From Wenjunlia tyrosinilytica (GTDB lineage: Bacteria; Actinomycetota; Actinomycetes; Streptomycetales; Streptomycetaceae): a stretch of 64,000 bases of DNA. A program made the position numbers and the translations under genes. Under the pieces are notes generated by a model that made no database searches, was not told the DNA's origin, and saw nothing but the letters and a program-made list of their open reading frames with translations. Positions 8,955 through 17,541 of this stretch are shown here, in pieces. The DNA lies in contig NZ_BMMS01000017.1 of assembly GCF_014646055.1 (NCBI RefSeq), forward strand, positions 148,242-212,241, given 5' to 3'. Within the stretch, counting starts at the first letter, position 1; every line of letters starts with the position of its first letter.

Positions 8955-9401
8955 CTACACGGGCGGTGAAGTGAGCAGTCGCACGAGCACCGGTCGCGCG
9001 GGGGTGCCGACCAGGTCCTGCACCGTCAAAGGATCGAGCACGCGGAAGAACGCCTCCTGCGCCTCACGCAGCGCGGTACGCAGACGGCACGCACCACGCA
9101 AGGGGCACGGCGCCGATGGATCCTCGCAGCCGACCACGTCACCCGCACCCTCGAGCTCGCGCACCAGCCAGCCGACCGAGGCCGCCCGGCCCCGGCCCGT
9201 GAGCTCCAGCCCGCCGCCGCGCCCGCGCCTGGCTTCGAGCACTCCCAGATGCTGGAGGCGGCTCACGACCTTGGCGACGTGGGTGTACGGCGCGGCCACG
9301 GAGTCCGCCACCTCCCTCGAGGTGGGCACCTCCGTGTCATCCACGACCGCCAGACGCATGGTCACACGCAGCGCCAGGTCGGTGAACTTCGTCAACCGCA
9401 C
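8955..9401 (-). CDS. nsrR: NsrR, Rrf2-family Fe-S nitric oxide sensor
   Basis: Repressor of 148 aa that senses NO through a [4Fe-4S] cluster. The Rrf2 winged helix starts MRLTKFTDLALRV and includes PYTHVAKVVSRLQHLG and the RGRGGGLEL wing. Three Cys near residues 92, 99 and 105 (GCEDPSAPCPLRGAC) are the cluster ligands, and Asp8 matches the fourth ligand reported for the Streptomyces coelicolor protein. The start agrees with the family. The gene has an NsrR-like half-palindrome just upstream and precedes hmp on the same strand, so autorepression and hmp control are likely. Confidence 0.93.
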   Translation of the reverse strand: MRLTKFTDLALRVTMRLAVVDDTEVPTSREVADSVAAPYTHVAKVVSRLQHLGVLEARRGRGGGLELTGRGRAASVGWLVRELEGAGDVVGCEDPSAPCPLRGACRLRTALREAQEAFFRVLDPLTVQDLVGTPARPVLVRLLTSPPV

Positions 9402-9415
9402 ACCGGGAGACTAGC

Positions 9416-9438
9416 AAGTGGTATCCAAGATGCATATT
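9416..9438. promoter_or_regulatory. NsrR-like site before nsrR
   Basis: The strong half-site AGATGCATATT nearly equals a half-site of the hmp operator (AGATGCGTATT). The opposite half is weaker (6 of 11 inverted matches). It is 15-37 bases before the nsrR start, suggesting autoregulation. Confidence 0.55.
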
Positions 9439-9600
9439 TAGGGGGTCGGGAACCGGCCGCGGCCGCGGGGCCGTCGAGCTCCACGAGTCGGGCCCTTCGA
9501 GGACGAGCCGCACCAGCGCCGTCGCCCGGAGACCCTACGCCAAAGAGACCGTGGAGCCGCTCCAGAGCCCTTTCGGCCCCGCCGCGCCGGCACCGCGGGC

Positions 9601-11064
9601 TCAACTGCTCGGCGCGGCCTGCGCGGAGGTGTCGTAGGTGAAGTACCACCAGTTGCTGGTATCGCTTTCCGTGCCGTCGGCGGCGATGGCCGTGATGTGC
9701 CATCGGCCCTGCTGGTCGCCGTACCAGTCGAAGGTGAACGAAGTACCGTTGGTGGTGTCGTTGAACGAGGTGACCCACACACCCGAGCACATGCACTCCA
9801 CCTCGTACCGGTACGAGACAGCCTTCTCCTTCCGCGCCCACTCCAGCGTGGTATTGCGCGGATAGTTGGTCAGCACGCTCCCGTCCGCCGGGCCCAGGTG
9901 CTCCGGGGCGGAGGCCGTGAACTCCTCCGCAGGCGGGTCGGTCACAGGCGGCGGCGAGGAAGGGCGCTTGGAGGCGGACCCATGGGTTGACGGCCTGCGG
10001 TCCGTCCGGGTGGCTGTCGGCCGTGGCGCAGTGGTGGCGTGGGAGGTGCCGCCGCCGCCATGACCGCCGCCACCGTCACCGCCGCTGGTTGTCTGTCGGG
10101 GCGACGTGGAGCCGCCCGTGGTGGGGCCGCCCGTTGCGGCCTTGCCCGTGTCAGCCGGTTGCTGTCGGTCCAGCAGTTCCGGGCCGAAGCGCACAGCGCC
10201 TGCTGTCAGCACAACGAGCACGACGACGGCCAGCGTTGCCCCGGCCCAGGGGCGCTGCGGTCGCGGGGGCGGCGGGAGCGGGCGGTTGTCGGGTAAGGCG
10301 CCGGGGGGCGGGCCGGTGCGGTCCGCATGGTCTTCGGCGGCTTCGAGGCGGGCGATGTCGCGGGCCACCGACTGCCGCAGCACCTTCAGGATCTGATCGG
10401 TCCGGTCGAGGATGGCCTCCACCGTGGAGCGCAGGCCGGAGTCTCCCGGTGGATCCGGCGGCACCAGCGGCTGGCGGACCAAGGGAATCTGCTCCTCCAC
10501 CGCCTCCTCGACCAGCTGCACGGCCTCGTTGTGCACCTGCACCGCCGGGTGGTCCTCCCCCAGTTCCTCCCCCACCGAAGGTTCCTCGTCGGAGGACTCG
10601 CCCTCCGGTGCGGCGCGGGCGGCCAGCTCGTTGCGCCGCTGATGGTCGTTGCGCGCCTGGACGTCCTCGACCTTGTCGTCGAACAGATAGTCCCTGAACA
10701 GCTTCGTCGGCTTGGCCACAGCCGCGGCCCGGTAGTACACCTGCCTCACGTGCTCGCGCACCGGCTTGGTCAAGGCGTCCCCGGCGACCTCCTCAATCAG
10801 GTCCAAGATCGCCTCGAGGACGTCGCGGTTGGGCACCCGTTCCCCGTTGGCGATCCGGCTCAGTGTGGTGGGGCTGAATCCGGGCCCCAGTTTGGTGCTG
10901 ATCGCCTTGTAGTCGTAGCCGAGCTCCTTCATCCGGTCGAAGAACTGCTCCCGCATCACATCGGCGAACGCACGCACCGGCTCGGGCAGATCGGAGGCCA
11001 GGGCGCTGCGCGGACGCCCCCGCCCGGACCTGCGGACCAACCCGCCCCCGCTCTCCTCGGACAC
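9601..11064 (-). CDS. Membrane-anchored XRE-type regulator with extracytoplasmic beta domain
   Basis: 487 aa with an unusual layout. The N-terminus is Arg-rich, then a helix-turn-helix of the XRE type spans about residues 30-85 (YDYKAISTKLGPGFSPTTLSRIANG), followed by an acidic, probably helical region to about 240. A Pro stretch precedes a single membrane segment (GATLAVVVLVVLTAGAVRFG, near 270-290). Outside lies a Gly/Ser/Thr-rich linker and an approximately 95-residue C-terminal beta-sandwich (starting EHLGPADGSV) with CMC and many Trp. GTG 11064 follows GGGGGAGA. It could relay an external or membrane signal directly to DNA. Two 10-bp direct repeats at 11098 and 11129 are candidate operators. 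The domain order is seen; the function is inferred. Confidence 0.72.
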   Translation of the reverse strand: MSEESGGGLVRRSGRGRPRSALASDLPEPVRAFADVMREQFFDRMKELGYDYKAISTKLGPGFSPTTLSRIANGERVPNRDVLEAILDLIEEVAGDALTKPVREHVRQVYYRAAAVAKPTKLFRDYLFDDKVEDVQARNDHQRRNELAARAAPEGESSDEEPSVGEELGEDHPAVQVHNEAVQLVEEAVEEQIPLVRQPLVPPDPPGDSGLRSTVEAILDRTDQILKVLRQSVARDIARLEAAEDHADRTGPPPGALPDNRPLPPPPRPQRPWAGATLAVVVLVVLTAGAVRFGPELLDRQQPADTGKAATGGPTTGGSTSPRQTTSGGDGGGGHGGGGTSHATTAPRPTATRTDRRPSTHGSASKRPSSPPPVTDPPAEEFTASAPEHLGPADGSVLTNYPRNTTLEWARKEKAVSYRYEVECMCSGVWVTSFNDTTNGTSFTFDWYGDQQGRWHITAIAADGTESDTSNWWYFTYDTSAQAAPSS

Positions 11065-11097
11065 CGGTCTCCCCCTTCTGTCGCCGCAGCGGAATTG

Positions 11098-11138
11098 TTT
11101 CACCCCTGACCTGCGGTTATTTCAGTTTTTTCACCCCT
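11098..11138. promoter_or_regulatory. Paired direct repeats, candidate XRE operator
   Basis: TTTCACCCCT occurs at 11098-11107 and 11129-11138, 31 bp apart (about three helical turns), in the 168-bp gap between the XRE gene and two divergent small ORFs. The surrounding bases are AT-rich for this genome. Confidence 0.45.
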
Positions 11139-11232
11139 TGAGGATGAATTCGCGGTCCCCGACGGTAGGTGTACCGGCTTCGGAGCGGACCCCGCAGCCG
11201 GGCCACCCCACCTGCCGCTGTAGGAGACCAGC

Positions 11233-11310
11233 ATGCTCAAACACACCCGACGACCGCACCCGATTCGCCGCATTGCACCCGTACCGACCACTGCCGGGGC
11301 GGTGGGGTGA
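11233..11310 (+). CDS. 25-residue leader-like peptide ORF
   Basis: A short, very basic ORF starting MLKHTRRPHPIRRIAPVP. It has a good ribosome site (TAGGAGA, six bases before the ATG). Its stop overlaps the next start as GTGA, so translation is probably coupled to the 47-aa membrane ORF. It is divergent from the membrane-anchored XRE regulator. No known family is recognised; it could be a leader peptide or a real small protein. Support comes from ribosome site, coupling and position only. Confidence 0.4.
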   Translation: MLKHTRRPHPIRRIAPVPTTAGAVG

Positions 11311-11450
11311 AGGTGTACGCGTTCGTCCTCCACGACCTCGCCGGCAACCTGCTCGCCGGCCTCATCCTCACCACCGGCCCGTTACTGGTGCGCCGGGCCA
11401 GGACCTGGAACACCCACCGCCGCCGGGGAAGCGACGACCCACGCGCCTAG
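11307..11450 (+). CDS. 47-residue small membrane protein with a TTA codon
   Basis: Reads MKVYAFVLHDLAGNLLAGLI followed by LTTGPLLVRRAR and a basic tail: one likely membrane helix with a positively charged C-terminal end. Third codon positions are almost all G/C, which supports coding. Codon 26 is TTA (11382-11384), so expression should need the bldA tRNA. The GTG overlaps the preceding 25-aa ORF stop. The function is unknown; the pair resembles a tiny divergent target of the XRE regulator. Confidence 0.45.
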   Translation: MKVYAFVLHDLAGNLLAGLILTTGPLLVRRARTWNTHRRRGSDDPRA

Positions 11451-11639
11451 AGGATCCGCCGCCGTCCAGGGCTTCGGCAGCGGGGCCGACGCGGCGGCGG
11501 GAGCGGCGGCGCGTACGGGGCCCTCGCCGCGGCGGCGGCACGGTCGCGGCGAGGGGCCCGGCCATGCCACGGGCGCGGCGCTCGCCGGGGCCCGCTCAGC
11601 GACGTATCGTTTGGTGATGTCCGAGACGTGGAGCCTCTC

Positions 11640-12245
11640 ATGACCACACCGCGGGACCTGTTGATCGTCGCCTTGGACGTGGAATCCAGCCGTCCTGTGG
11701 AGCGAGGTGAGCTTTCGCTCGCACTCGCGGGAGCCGAGGTGATCGACCTCCTCGGGGTCCGGGCCGTCGCGCTGGACGGTGGTCACATCGTGCCCGGTCA
11801 ACCGCCGACGACAGGTGATCGCCTGTTGGACGAGGCCGCCTCGTCGCTCACCCGGCAGGAGCCGTACGAGTCGGTCGACGACTGGCTGTGGCGCAGAGGC
11901 CGCGGCCTGTCCTCGGCCTATGCGGCCGTCCTCGAGGCGGACGGGCAGCTCACTCGGCAACGCCGCCGCTGGATGCCGTCGTGGACTCCGCGGATCGCGC
12001 TGGTCGATTCGCCCGCTCGCCGCCGGGCTGTCGACCGCTGGAGATCGGATGAACCCGTCCTCGCTGCCCTTGCGGCGGCTGTCGGGATTGACGGCAAGCC
12101 GGCGGCGGACTTCACGACCACGACCGACGACGCGGTCGAGACCGTGCTGGCGGCGGTCAATACCGCGGTGCTGGAACTGGAGGCCGTACGGCAACGGCGA
12201 ACCGTCGAGGACGCGGCCTTCGACAACATCTGGCGAGGCGGATGA
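11640..12245 (+). CDS. GPP34 (GOLPH3/Vps74-like) family protein
   Basis: 201 aa. It begins MTTPRDLLIVALDVESSRPV and continues with the GPP34 pattern GELSLALAGAEVIDLLGVRAV, a poorly conserved Ser/Arg-rich centre, and an all-alpha C-terminal half with AVETVLAAVNTAVLELEAV. The family is the bacterial relative of eukaryotic Golgi phosphoprotein 3, which binds phosphoinositides. Streptomycetes usually carry many paralogues, some near conservons, with no proven role. ATG 11640 follows GTGGAG at good spacing. It is convergent with the SpoIIE phosphatase gene, leaving only a 27-base gap. Confidence 0.78.
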   Translation: MTTPRDLLIVALDVESSRPVERGELSLALAGAEVIDLLGVRAVALDGGHIVPGQPPTTGDRLLDEAASSLTRQEPYESVDDWLWRRGRGLSSAYAAVLEADGQLTRQRRRWMPSWTPRIALVDSPARRRAVDRWRSDEPVLAALAAAVGIDGKPAADFTTTTDDAVETVLAAVNTAVLELEAVRQRRTVEDAAFDNIWRGG

Positions 12246-12272
12246 GATTTCCACTCATCGCTCGGCGTCGAG

Positions 12273-13418
12273 TCATGGCTCGGCGTCGAGCCGGTCGGCG
12301 AGGATCATCGCCACATCGTCGGTCAGACGGGCCTGGGTGTGGCGGATCAAGCCCTGGTGAAGCTCTTCCAGGAACTCCGGCGGGGTGCGGGCGCGTATCG
12401 CTTGCATGGCCTCGGGCAGGGCGAAGAAGTCATTGTCGGGGCTGCGGGCCTCGATCACTCCGTCGGTGTAGAGCAGCAACCGGTCGCCGGGGACGAAGGG
12501 ATAGCTGTCCGGCTTGGTGGGAGGACCGCTGAGGAAGTCCTCCAGGCCGAGCGGGGGCAGCGGTGTGAGGGGCATCAGGGCCTCGACCCGGCCCTGCCGC
12601 AGCAGCAGCGGGGGCGGATGACCCCGGTTGACCAGCTGGACGACGGGGCTGTCCGGCACCTGGGCCACCAGCACGGTGACGAAGCACTCCGTCCGGCTCG
12701 TCTCGGCTTCCGGATCGGTTTCACTGGAGACGGTGGCGCACTCCCGTTGCATCGCGGCCGCGCAGTGGTCCATCACCTCGACCAGTTCGTCCTCGTAGTG
12801 CACGGCTTCGCGGAACGCGCCCAGCACCGCCGCGGCCACTCGCACGGCGGGCAACCCCTTGCCCCGGACGTCCCCGATGATCATCCGGACCCCGTAGCGG
12901 GTCTGCACGGCCTCGTACAGGTCACCGCCGATCTGCGCCCCCACCTCGGCCGCGAGGTACATGCTGGCCGCCCGCACGGAACCCAGCCGGGGAGGTACCG
13001 GCCGCAGAAGGACTTCCTGGGCGGCCACGGCGATCCGGCGGACCTGGTTGAGCTCGATCTGCCTGCGCGTGTGCATGGCGCTACTGGTCGTGACGCTGGC
13101 CACGGAGACCAGCAGGATGGCCAGGAAGTTCGTGTACACCTGCTGGGTGCCCCAGGCCTGGTTGTACGTGGCGGTGGTCACGCTGACGGCCAGGGCGACG
13201 CACGCTGCCGCCATGGTGCCTTTGGGGCCCGAGGTCACCGCGGCCAGCGCGGGCGTCGCCGTGAGGAGGGGGCCGGTGTACAGAAAGTGCGCAGGGGTCA
13301 GCTCGATGGCCACCACCAGGAGTGCGATCACGAAGGGCACACACTGCGCGAATGTGAACAGGATCCGGCCGTGACCGCCCGCCCGCGGTGAATAAGACAA
13401 GCGGAGAATCGACCGCAT
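12273..13418 (-). CDS. Membrane PP2C-type (SpoIIE) serine phosphatase
   Basis: 381 aa. Three or four N-terminal membrane segments span about residues 20-110 (ILFTFAQCVPFVIALLVVAI, LLTATPALAAVTSG, FLAILLVSVASVTTSS). A short helical linker leads to a SpoIIE/RsbU-type phosphatase domain from about residue 140. Metal-binding Asp residues appear in IGGDLYEAVQ, IGDVRGKGLPA and LTDDVAMILADR, and GDRLLLYTDGVIEARS is typical. Such enzymes dephosphorylate anti-anti-sigma factors in partner-switching control of stress sigma factors; no such partner is adjacent here. ATG 13418 has AAGGAGG 11 bases before it, favouring it over upstream codons. Confidence 0.9.
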   Translation of the reverse strand: MRSILRLSYSPRAGGHGRILFTFAQCVPFVIALLVVAIELTPAHFLYTGPLLTATPALAAVTSGPKGTMAAACVALAVSVTTATYNQAWGTQQVYTNFLAILLVSVASVTTSSAMHTRRQIELNQVRRIAVAAQEVLLRPVPPRLGSVRAASMYLAAEVGAQIGGDLYEAVQTRYGVRMIIGDVRGKGLPAVRVAAAVLGAFREAVHYEDELVEVMDHCAAAMQRECATVSSETDPEAETSRTECFVTVLVAQVPDSPVVQLVNRGHPPPLLLRQGRVEALMPLTPLPPLGLEDFLSGPPTKPDSYPFVPGDRLLLYTDGVIEARSPDNDFFALPEAMQAIRARTPPEFLEELHQGLIRHTQARLTDDVAMILADRLDAEP

Positions 13419-13950
13419 AGGTACAGCCTGCCTCCTTGAGGGCCAGCGTTCCACTCAGGCTCTCACGGCGGTGGATGCGCCGGCGGTGCTGGCGCGAGGA
13501 CGGTCGACACGGCGCCCGCAGCACACGACCCGGCTGCTGGGGTTCAGGGCGGCGAGGACCGTCTCTGCGCGCCGGATGAAGGCCGGGTCGCGGCGAAGCG
13601 CGTGACCCAGCCGCCCGGGGTGATCCGCCAGATGCCCGTGAGGTCGGCGGTTGCCGTGAGGTAGTGGACGTGGAGCGTTCCGTCGTGGGACGGCCCACGG
13701 CCGAAGGCAGGCGCGTGCGCGGGTGCCGCGCTCACGACGGGCTCCCCGGATGAGGCAGGATGGCAGATCGCGTCGCGCCGGCCGTCCGTGCTGCGACGTG
13801 ACCGAGACAACCAGGCATGAGCAGGTGACGAGTGACGACGCAGCACACCGAACTCCCGGCGGCCACAGCCGCCTTGCGACCGGGACCGGGCAGGCCCCGA
13901 CAGCATGGTTGCCGACCGGGCGCACCCTTCGCGCCGGGAAGGGGGACCCG
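13419..13950. other. 532-bp gap, no supported gene
   Basis: This lies between the divergent SpoIIE phosphatase and MscS genes. Both strands have open frames but none shows a recognised family, a good ribosome site and consistent codon usage together. A minus-strand stretch near 13550-13690 reads TGIWRITPGGWVTRF and could be a worn remnant. The MscS ribosome site GGGAAGGGGG lies at the right end. Confidence 0.4.
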
Positions 13951-15069
13951 GTGAACCGGGCCGTCACCCTGCACGACCTGATGGTCGTCGGGGCCGCGCT
14001 CGCCGCCGGTGCCGCATCGGGCGTCCTTCTGCGGCTGGCGCTGCGGTGGCTGGGCGAGCGGGCGCGCAGGACGCGCTGGAGCGGCGACGACATCATCGTC
14101 GACACGCTGTCCGCGCTGGCCCCTTGGGCGGCGCTGACCGCGGGTGCCGCGGCAGCCGCCGCCGCTCTGCCGCTGACCCCGACCGTCGGCCACAACGTCG
14201 ACCAGGTGCTGATCGCCACGCTCATCCTGGTCGCCACGACCACGGCGGCTCGCGTTGTCGCCGACCTGGTGCGGTCGCTGGCGCTGTCCCGCTCCGGTGT
14301 GGCCGGCACAGCCACCATCTTCGTCAACCTCACGCGCATAGCCGTACTGGCGATGGGCGTCCTGGTCCTGCTGGAGACGCTGGGGATCTCGATCGCCCCG
14401 CTGCTCACCGCCCTCGGCGTGGGCGGTCTGGCGGTCGCCCTCGCCCTCCAGGACACACTGGCCAACCTGTTCGCCGGAGTGCACATCCTGGCGTCGAAAA
14501 CGGTGCAGCCGGGCCACTACATCCGGCTCAGCAGCGGTGAGGAGGGCTACGTCGTCGACATCAACTGGCGGAACACCGTGGTGCGGCAACTGCCCGACAA
14601 CCTGGTGATCATCCCCAACGCCAAGCTCGCCGACGCCATCATGACCAACTTCCACCAGCCCGAACAGCAGATGTCGATCCTGGTCCAGGCGAGGGTCGGC
14701 TACGGAAGCGACCTCGAGCACGTGGAGCGGGTGACCTCGCAGGTCGCCGAAGACGTGATGGCCGAGGTGACGGGCGGTGTCCCCGACCACGAACCGGCCG
14801 TGCGCTTCCACACGTTCGGGGAATCGGGCATCGACTTCTCGGTCATCCTGCGGGCCCTGGAGTTCAGCGATCAGTACGTGATCAAGCATGAGTTCATCAA
14901 ACGGCTGCATCGGCGGTACCAGGCGGAGGGCATCGACATCCCGCTGCCCGTCCGCACCGTTGTGGTGCGTGAGCAGAGCCAGGTGCCGCTGCCCGGCCCG
15001 CGTGGGGCGTCGTGGGAGGGTCCGGGCGGTCTGCCCGAGCCGACGGCACCGGTGCCGACGAAGGGCTGA
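13951..15069 (+). CDS. Small-conductance mechanosensitive channel (MscS family)
   Basis: 372 aa, inner-membrane osmotic safety valve that opens under membrane tension. It has three or four membrane segments in residues 5-140, then the pore-lining helix rich in Gly and Ala (LLTALGVGGLAVALALQDTL), followed by the signature NLFAGVHILASKTVQPGHYI and the beta-domain YVVDINWRNTVVRQLPDNLV with IPNAKLADAIMTNF. A cytoplasmic alpha/beta cage runs to about residue 340. GTG 13951 follows GGAAGGGGG; the longer upstream frame has no membrane segment and poor codon use. It is monocistronic. Confidence 0.92.
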   Translation: MNRAVTLHDLMVVGAALAAGAASGVLLRLALRWLGERARRTRWSGDDIIVDTLSALAPWAALTAGAAAAAAALPLTPTVGHNVDQVLIATLILVATTTAARVVADLVRSLALSRSGVAGTATIFVNLTRIAVLAMGVLVLLETLGISIAPLLTALGVGGLAVALALQDTLANLFAGVHILASKTVQPGHYIRLSSGEEGYVVDINWRNTVVRQLPDNLVIIPNAKLADAIMTNFHQPEQQMSILVQARVGYGSDLEHVERVTSQVAEDVMAEVTGGVPDHEPAVRFHTFGESGIDFSVILRALEFSDQYVIKHEFIKRLHRRYQAEGIDIPLPVRTVVVREQSQVPLPGPRGASWEGPGGLPEPTAPVPTKG

Positions 15070-15533
15070 TCGCGCCGCGTAGGCCGAGCAGGGCCCCGGC
15101 GCCGACGACCGGCCGAGCGGCCGAGCGTGCCACGTGTGCCAGGAAGGGCGCCCCGCTCGATCCGATGCGCCGCGGGCGCGACCGCCGACCGGTCGCGCCC
15201 GGTGTGCGCCCCGCGCCCCGGGCGACGAAGTCGCGCATGAAGCCGTCGAAGCGGAACCCCGGACCGGTCTCCCGCTCGAAGCGGCCGCGCGGAGCGTGGA
15301 GGCCACGGTGGGCCCGCGAGGTGAACACTTTACCCCCCACTGATGGCATGTCTGGGTCAAATCTGCCAGGCTTCCGGCAGCCGTCGCCCCCACCGGGGAG
15401 ACGGCTGCGATCTCACCTTCCAGGGACCCGCGCAACCGCTTCGCACAGCCCACGGCTGCCCTCCGGCGCACCCAAGCCGTCCGGGCCGCCATCGAGCAGA
15501 CCGGGAATCCCGGCCGCCGCAAAGGAGTTCCGC
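15070..15533. other. 464-bp gap, no supported gene
   Basis: Between mscS and the M1 peptidase gene. A minus-strand open frame across 14897-15349 is Arg/Pro/Gly-rich, overlaps the mscS 3' end and matches nothing I know. An in-frame extension of the peptidase across this gap lacks signal-peptide character. The peptidase promoter is probably in the AT-richer part near 15320-15370. Confidence 0.4.
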
Positions 15534-17393
15534 GTGAGAGCATCCCCCCGAAAGGCCCTGGCAGCGAGCGCACTCGCCCTCGCCGCGCTGGCCGCCGCCG
15601 CACTCCCCGCCGCCCCGGCGACGGCCGCGGCACCGGCAGGCCCGAAGGCGGCTGCGGCCTGCACCCCGACGCAGGTGGTCGCCAACGGCGGGTTCGAGAG
15701 CGGCACTTCGCCCTGGAGCCAGACGTCCGCCGTGATCACCAGCCGAGCCGGGCAGACCGCTCACGGCGGCACGACCTTCGCCTGGCTGAACGGCGTCGGC
15801 GGCACACACACCGACACCCTCTCGCAGAACGTCACGATCCCGTCCGGATGCGGCAGCGCCAAGCTCTCCTTCTGGCTGCACATCGACACCGCCGAGACGA
15901 CCTCGTCCACGGCGTACGACAAGCTCACGGCGAAGATCGGCGGCACCACGCTGGCGACGTACTCGAACCTGAACAAGAACACCGGCTACGCGCAGAAGTC
16001 GTTCGACGTGTCGGCCTTCGCGGGCCGGACCGTGGCCGTCGCGTTCACCGGCACCGAGGACTTCAGTCTGCAGACGAGCTTCGTCATCGACGACGTCGCC
16101 CTCGACACCTCGGGCGACACCACCCCGCCCGCGGACTCCACCCGCACCCCCTCCTCACCCGCCTACACGGTCAATCTGACCAGCAACACCGACGGCACCG
16201 TCTGGACCGGCCACCAGAGCGCCACCTTCACCAATGCCTCCTCCTCCCCGCTCGGCGAGGTGTATCTGAGGCTGTGGGACAACGCCCACGGCACATGCGC
16301 CTCCACGCCCATCTCGGTGACCAACGTCACCGGGGGCACCGCGGGCGGCCTGTCGGGCGACTGCACCTCCCTCAAGGTCACCCTGCCCGGACCGCTGGCG
16401 CAGGGCCAGAAGGCCACGATCGGCTTCGACCTCGGCATCACCGTGCCCAGCGGCGCCGACCGCTTCGGCCACGACGGGGCCTTCAGCTTCATCGGCAACG
16501 CCCTTCCCGTACTCGCGGTCAAGGACGGCGCCGACTGGCATCTCGACCCCTACACCAACAACGGTGAGTCGTTCTACTCCCTGGCCTCCGACTTCAGCGT
16601 CGCCCTCGACCACCCGAACGGCCTGCTCGTCCCGGCGACCGGCGCCTCCGTCGACACCCCCGGCTCCAGCGGACGCACCGTCACGACCGCCACCGCCACC
16701 AAGGTCCGTGACTTCGCCTGGGCCGCGGGCCCGTTCACCAAGATCTCCGGCACCTCGGCCTCCGGCACGCCGGTCAATGTCTACTCCGTCTCGGGGATCA
16801 GCTCCTCCAGTGCCCAGTCGATGCTCACCACCGCCAAGTCCGCCGTCGACGCCCATGCCTCGCGGTTCGGCGCCTACCCGTACGGCGAGTTGGACGCGGT
16901 GATCGACAACAACTTCTGGTTCGGCGGGATGGAGTACCCCGGGTTCGTTCTCGACCTGGTGAGCACCACGGCCCTCACCCACGAGATCGGCCACCAGTGG
17001 TGGTACGGAATCGTCGGCGACGACGAGTACACCAGCCCGTGGCTCGACGAGGCGTTCACCGACTACGGCACCGACCTGGCGCTGAACAAGACCGGCACCG
17101 GCTGCTGGAACAGCGTCTCGTGGGCCTCCGCGGCCGAGAAGATCACCAACTCGATGGCCTACTGGGACGCCCACTCCTCCCGGTACTCCACCGTCGTCTA
17201 CAACTACGGCAAGTGCGCCCTGCACGACCTGCGACGTGTGCTCGGCGACACCGTCATGGCCAAGCTGCTGAAGGACTACGCCACCTCGCACTGGTACGGC
17301 GTCTCCACCACGGCCGAGTTCAAGGCCGCGGCCCAGGCCGCCACGGGCACGGACCTGACCTCGTTCTGGACGCAGCACCGCATCGAGGGCTGA
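15534..17393 (+). CDS. Secreted M1-family zinc metallopeptidase with N-terminal beta-sandwich
   Basis: 619 aa exported aminopeptidase-like enzyme. GTG 15534 is seven bases after AAAGGAG. A signal peptide covers residues 1-31 (an Ala/Leu core ending PATAAA). About residues 45-200 form a carbohydrate-binding-like jelly roll (VANGGFESGTSPWSQ, FVIDDVALD). The M1 part follows: the GGMEYPG exopeptidase motif (GAMEN equivalent), the zinc motif HEIGHQWW, and a third ligand Glu 18 residues on in SPWLDEAFTDYG. A Tyr in VVYNYGKCAL may stabilise the transition state. Domain order and all catalytic residues are intact. It is monocistronic with a clear terminator. Confidence 0.92.
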   Translation: MRASPRKALAASALALAALAAAALPAAPATAAAPAGPKAAAACTPTQVVANGGFESGTSPWSQTSAVITSRAGQTAHGGTTFAWLNGVGGTHTDTLSQNVTIPSGCGSAKLSFWLHIDTAETTSSTAYDKLTAKIGGTTLATYSNLNKNTGYAQKSFDVSAFAGRTVAVAFTGTEDFSLQTSFVIDDVALDTSGDTTPPADSTRTPSSPAYTVNLTSNTDGTVWTGHQSATFTNASSSPLGEVYLRLWDNAHGTCASTPISVTNVTGGTAGGLSGDCTSLKVTLPGPLAQGQKATIGFDLGITVPSGADRFGHDGAFSFIGNALPVLAVKDGADWHLDPYTNNGESFYSLASDFSVALDHPNGLLVPATGASVDTPGSSGRTVTTATATKVRDFAWAAGPFTKISGTSASGTPVNVYSVSGISSSSAQSMLTTAKSAVDAHASRFGAYPYGELDAVIDNNFWFGGMEYPGFVLDLVSTTALTHEIGHQWWYGIVGDDEYTSPWLDEAFTDYGTDLALNKTGTGCWNSVSWASAAEKITNSMAYWDAHSSRYSTVVYNYGKCALHDLRRVLGDTVMAKLLKDYATSHWYGVSTTAEFKAAAQAATGTDLTSFWTQHRIEG

Positions 17394-17415
17394 GCGCACT
17401 CGCGGAACCGGCAGC

Positions 17416-17447
17416 GCACCGCCGCCCACCTCCGCGGGCGGCGGTGC
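17416..17447 (+). terminator. Strong hairpin terminator after the M1 peptidase
   Basis: Perfect 12-bp arms GCACCGCCGCCC and GGGCGGCGGTGC enclose an 8-base loop, 22 bases after the stop. It may act both ways, since the next gene is convergent. Confidence 0.75.
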
Positions 17448-17541
17448 GTCGTTGCGGGCGGGGGTACCCCGGCGACCGGGCCAGGTGACCAGGCCCGGGA
17501 CCAGGATGGAGGTGTCCTCCGCCGGCTGCGGGGCGCCGGAG

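Noticed and set aside
13455..13906. Minus-strand frames between the SpoIIE phosphatase and mscS as a real gene
   Set aside because: A short stretch looks protein-like, but neither frame has a family match, consistent third-position GC or a start site.
14897..15349. Possible minus-strand gene overlapping the mscS end
   Set aside because: No homology, poor codon pattern, overlap with a certain gene and no ribosome site.
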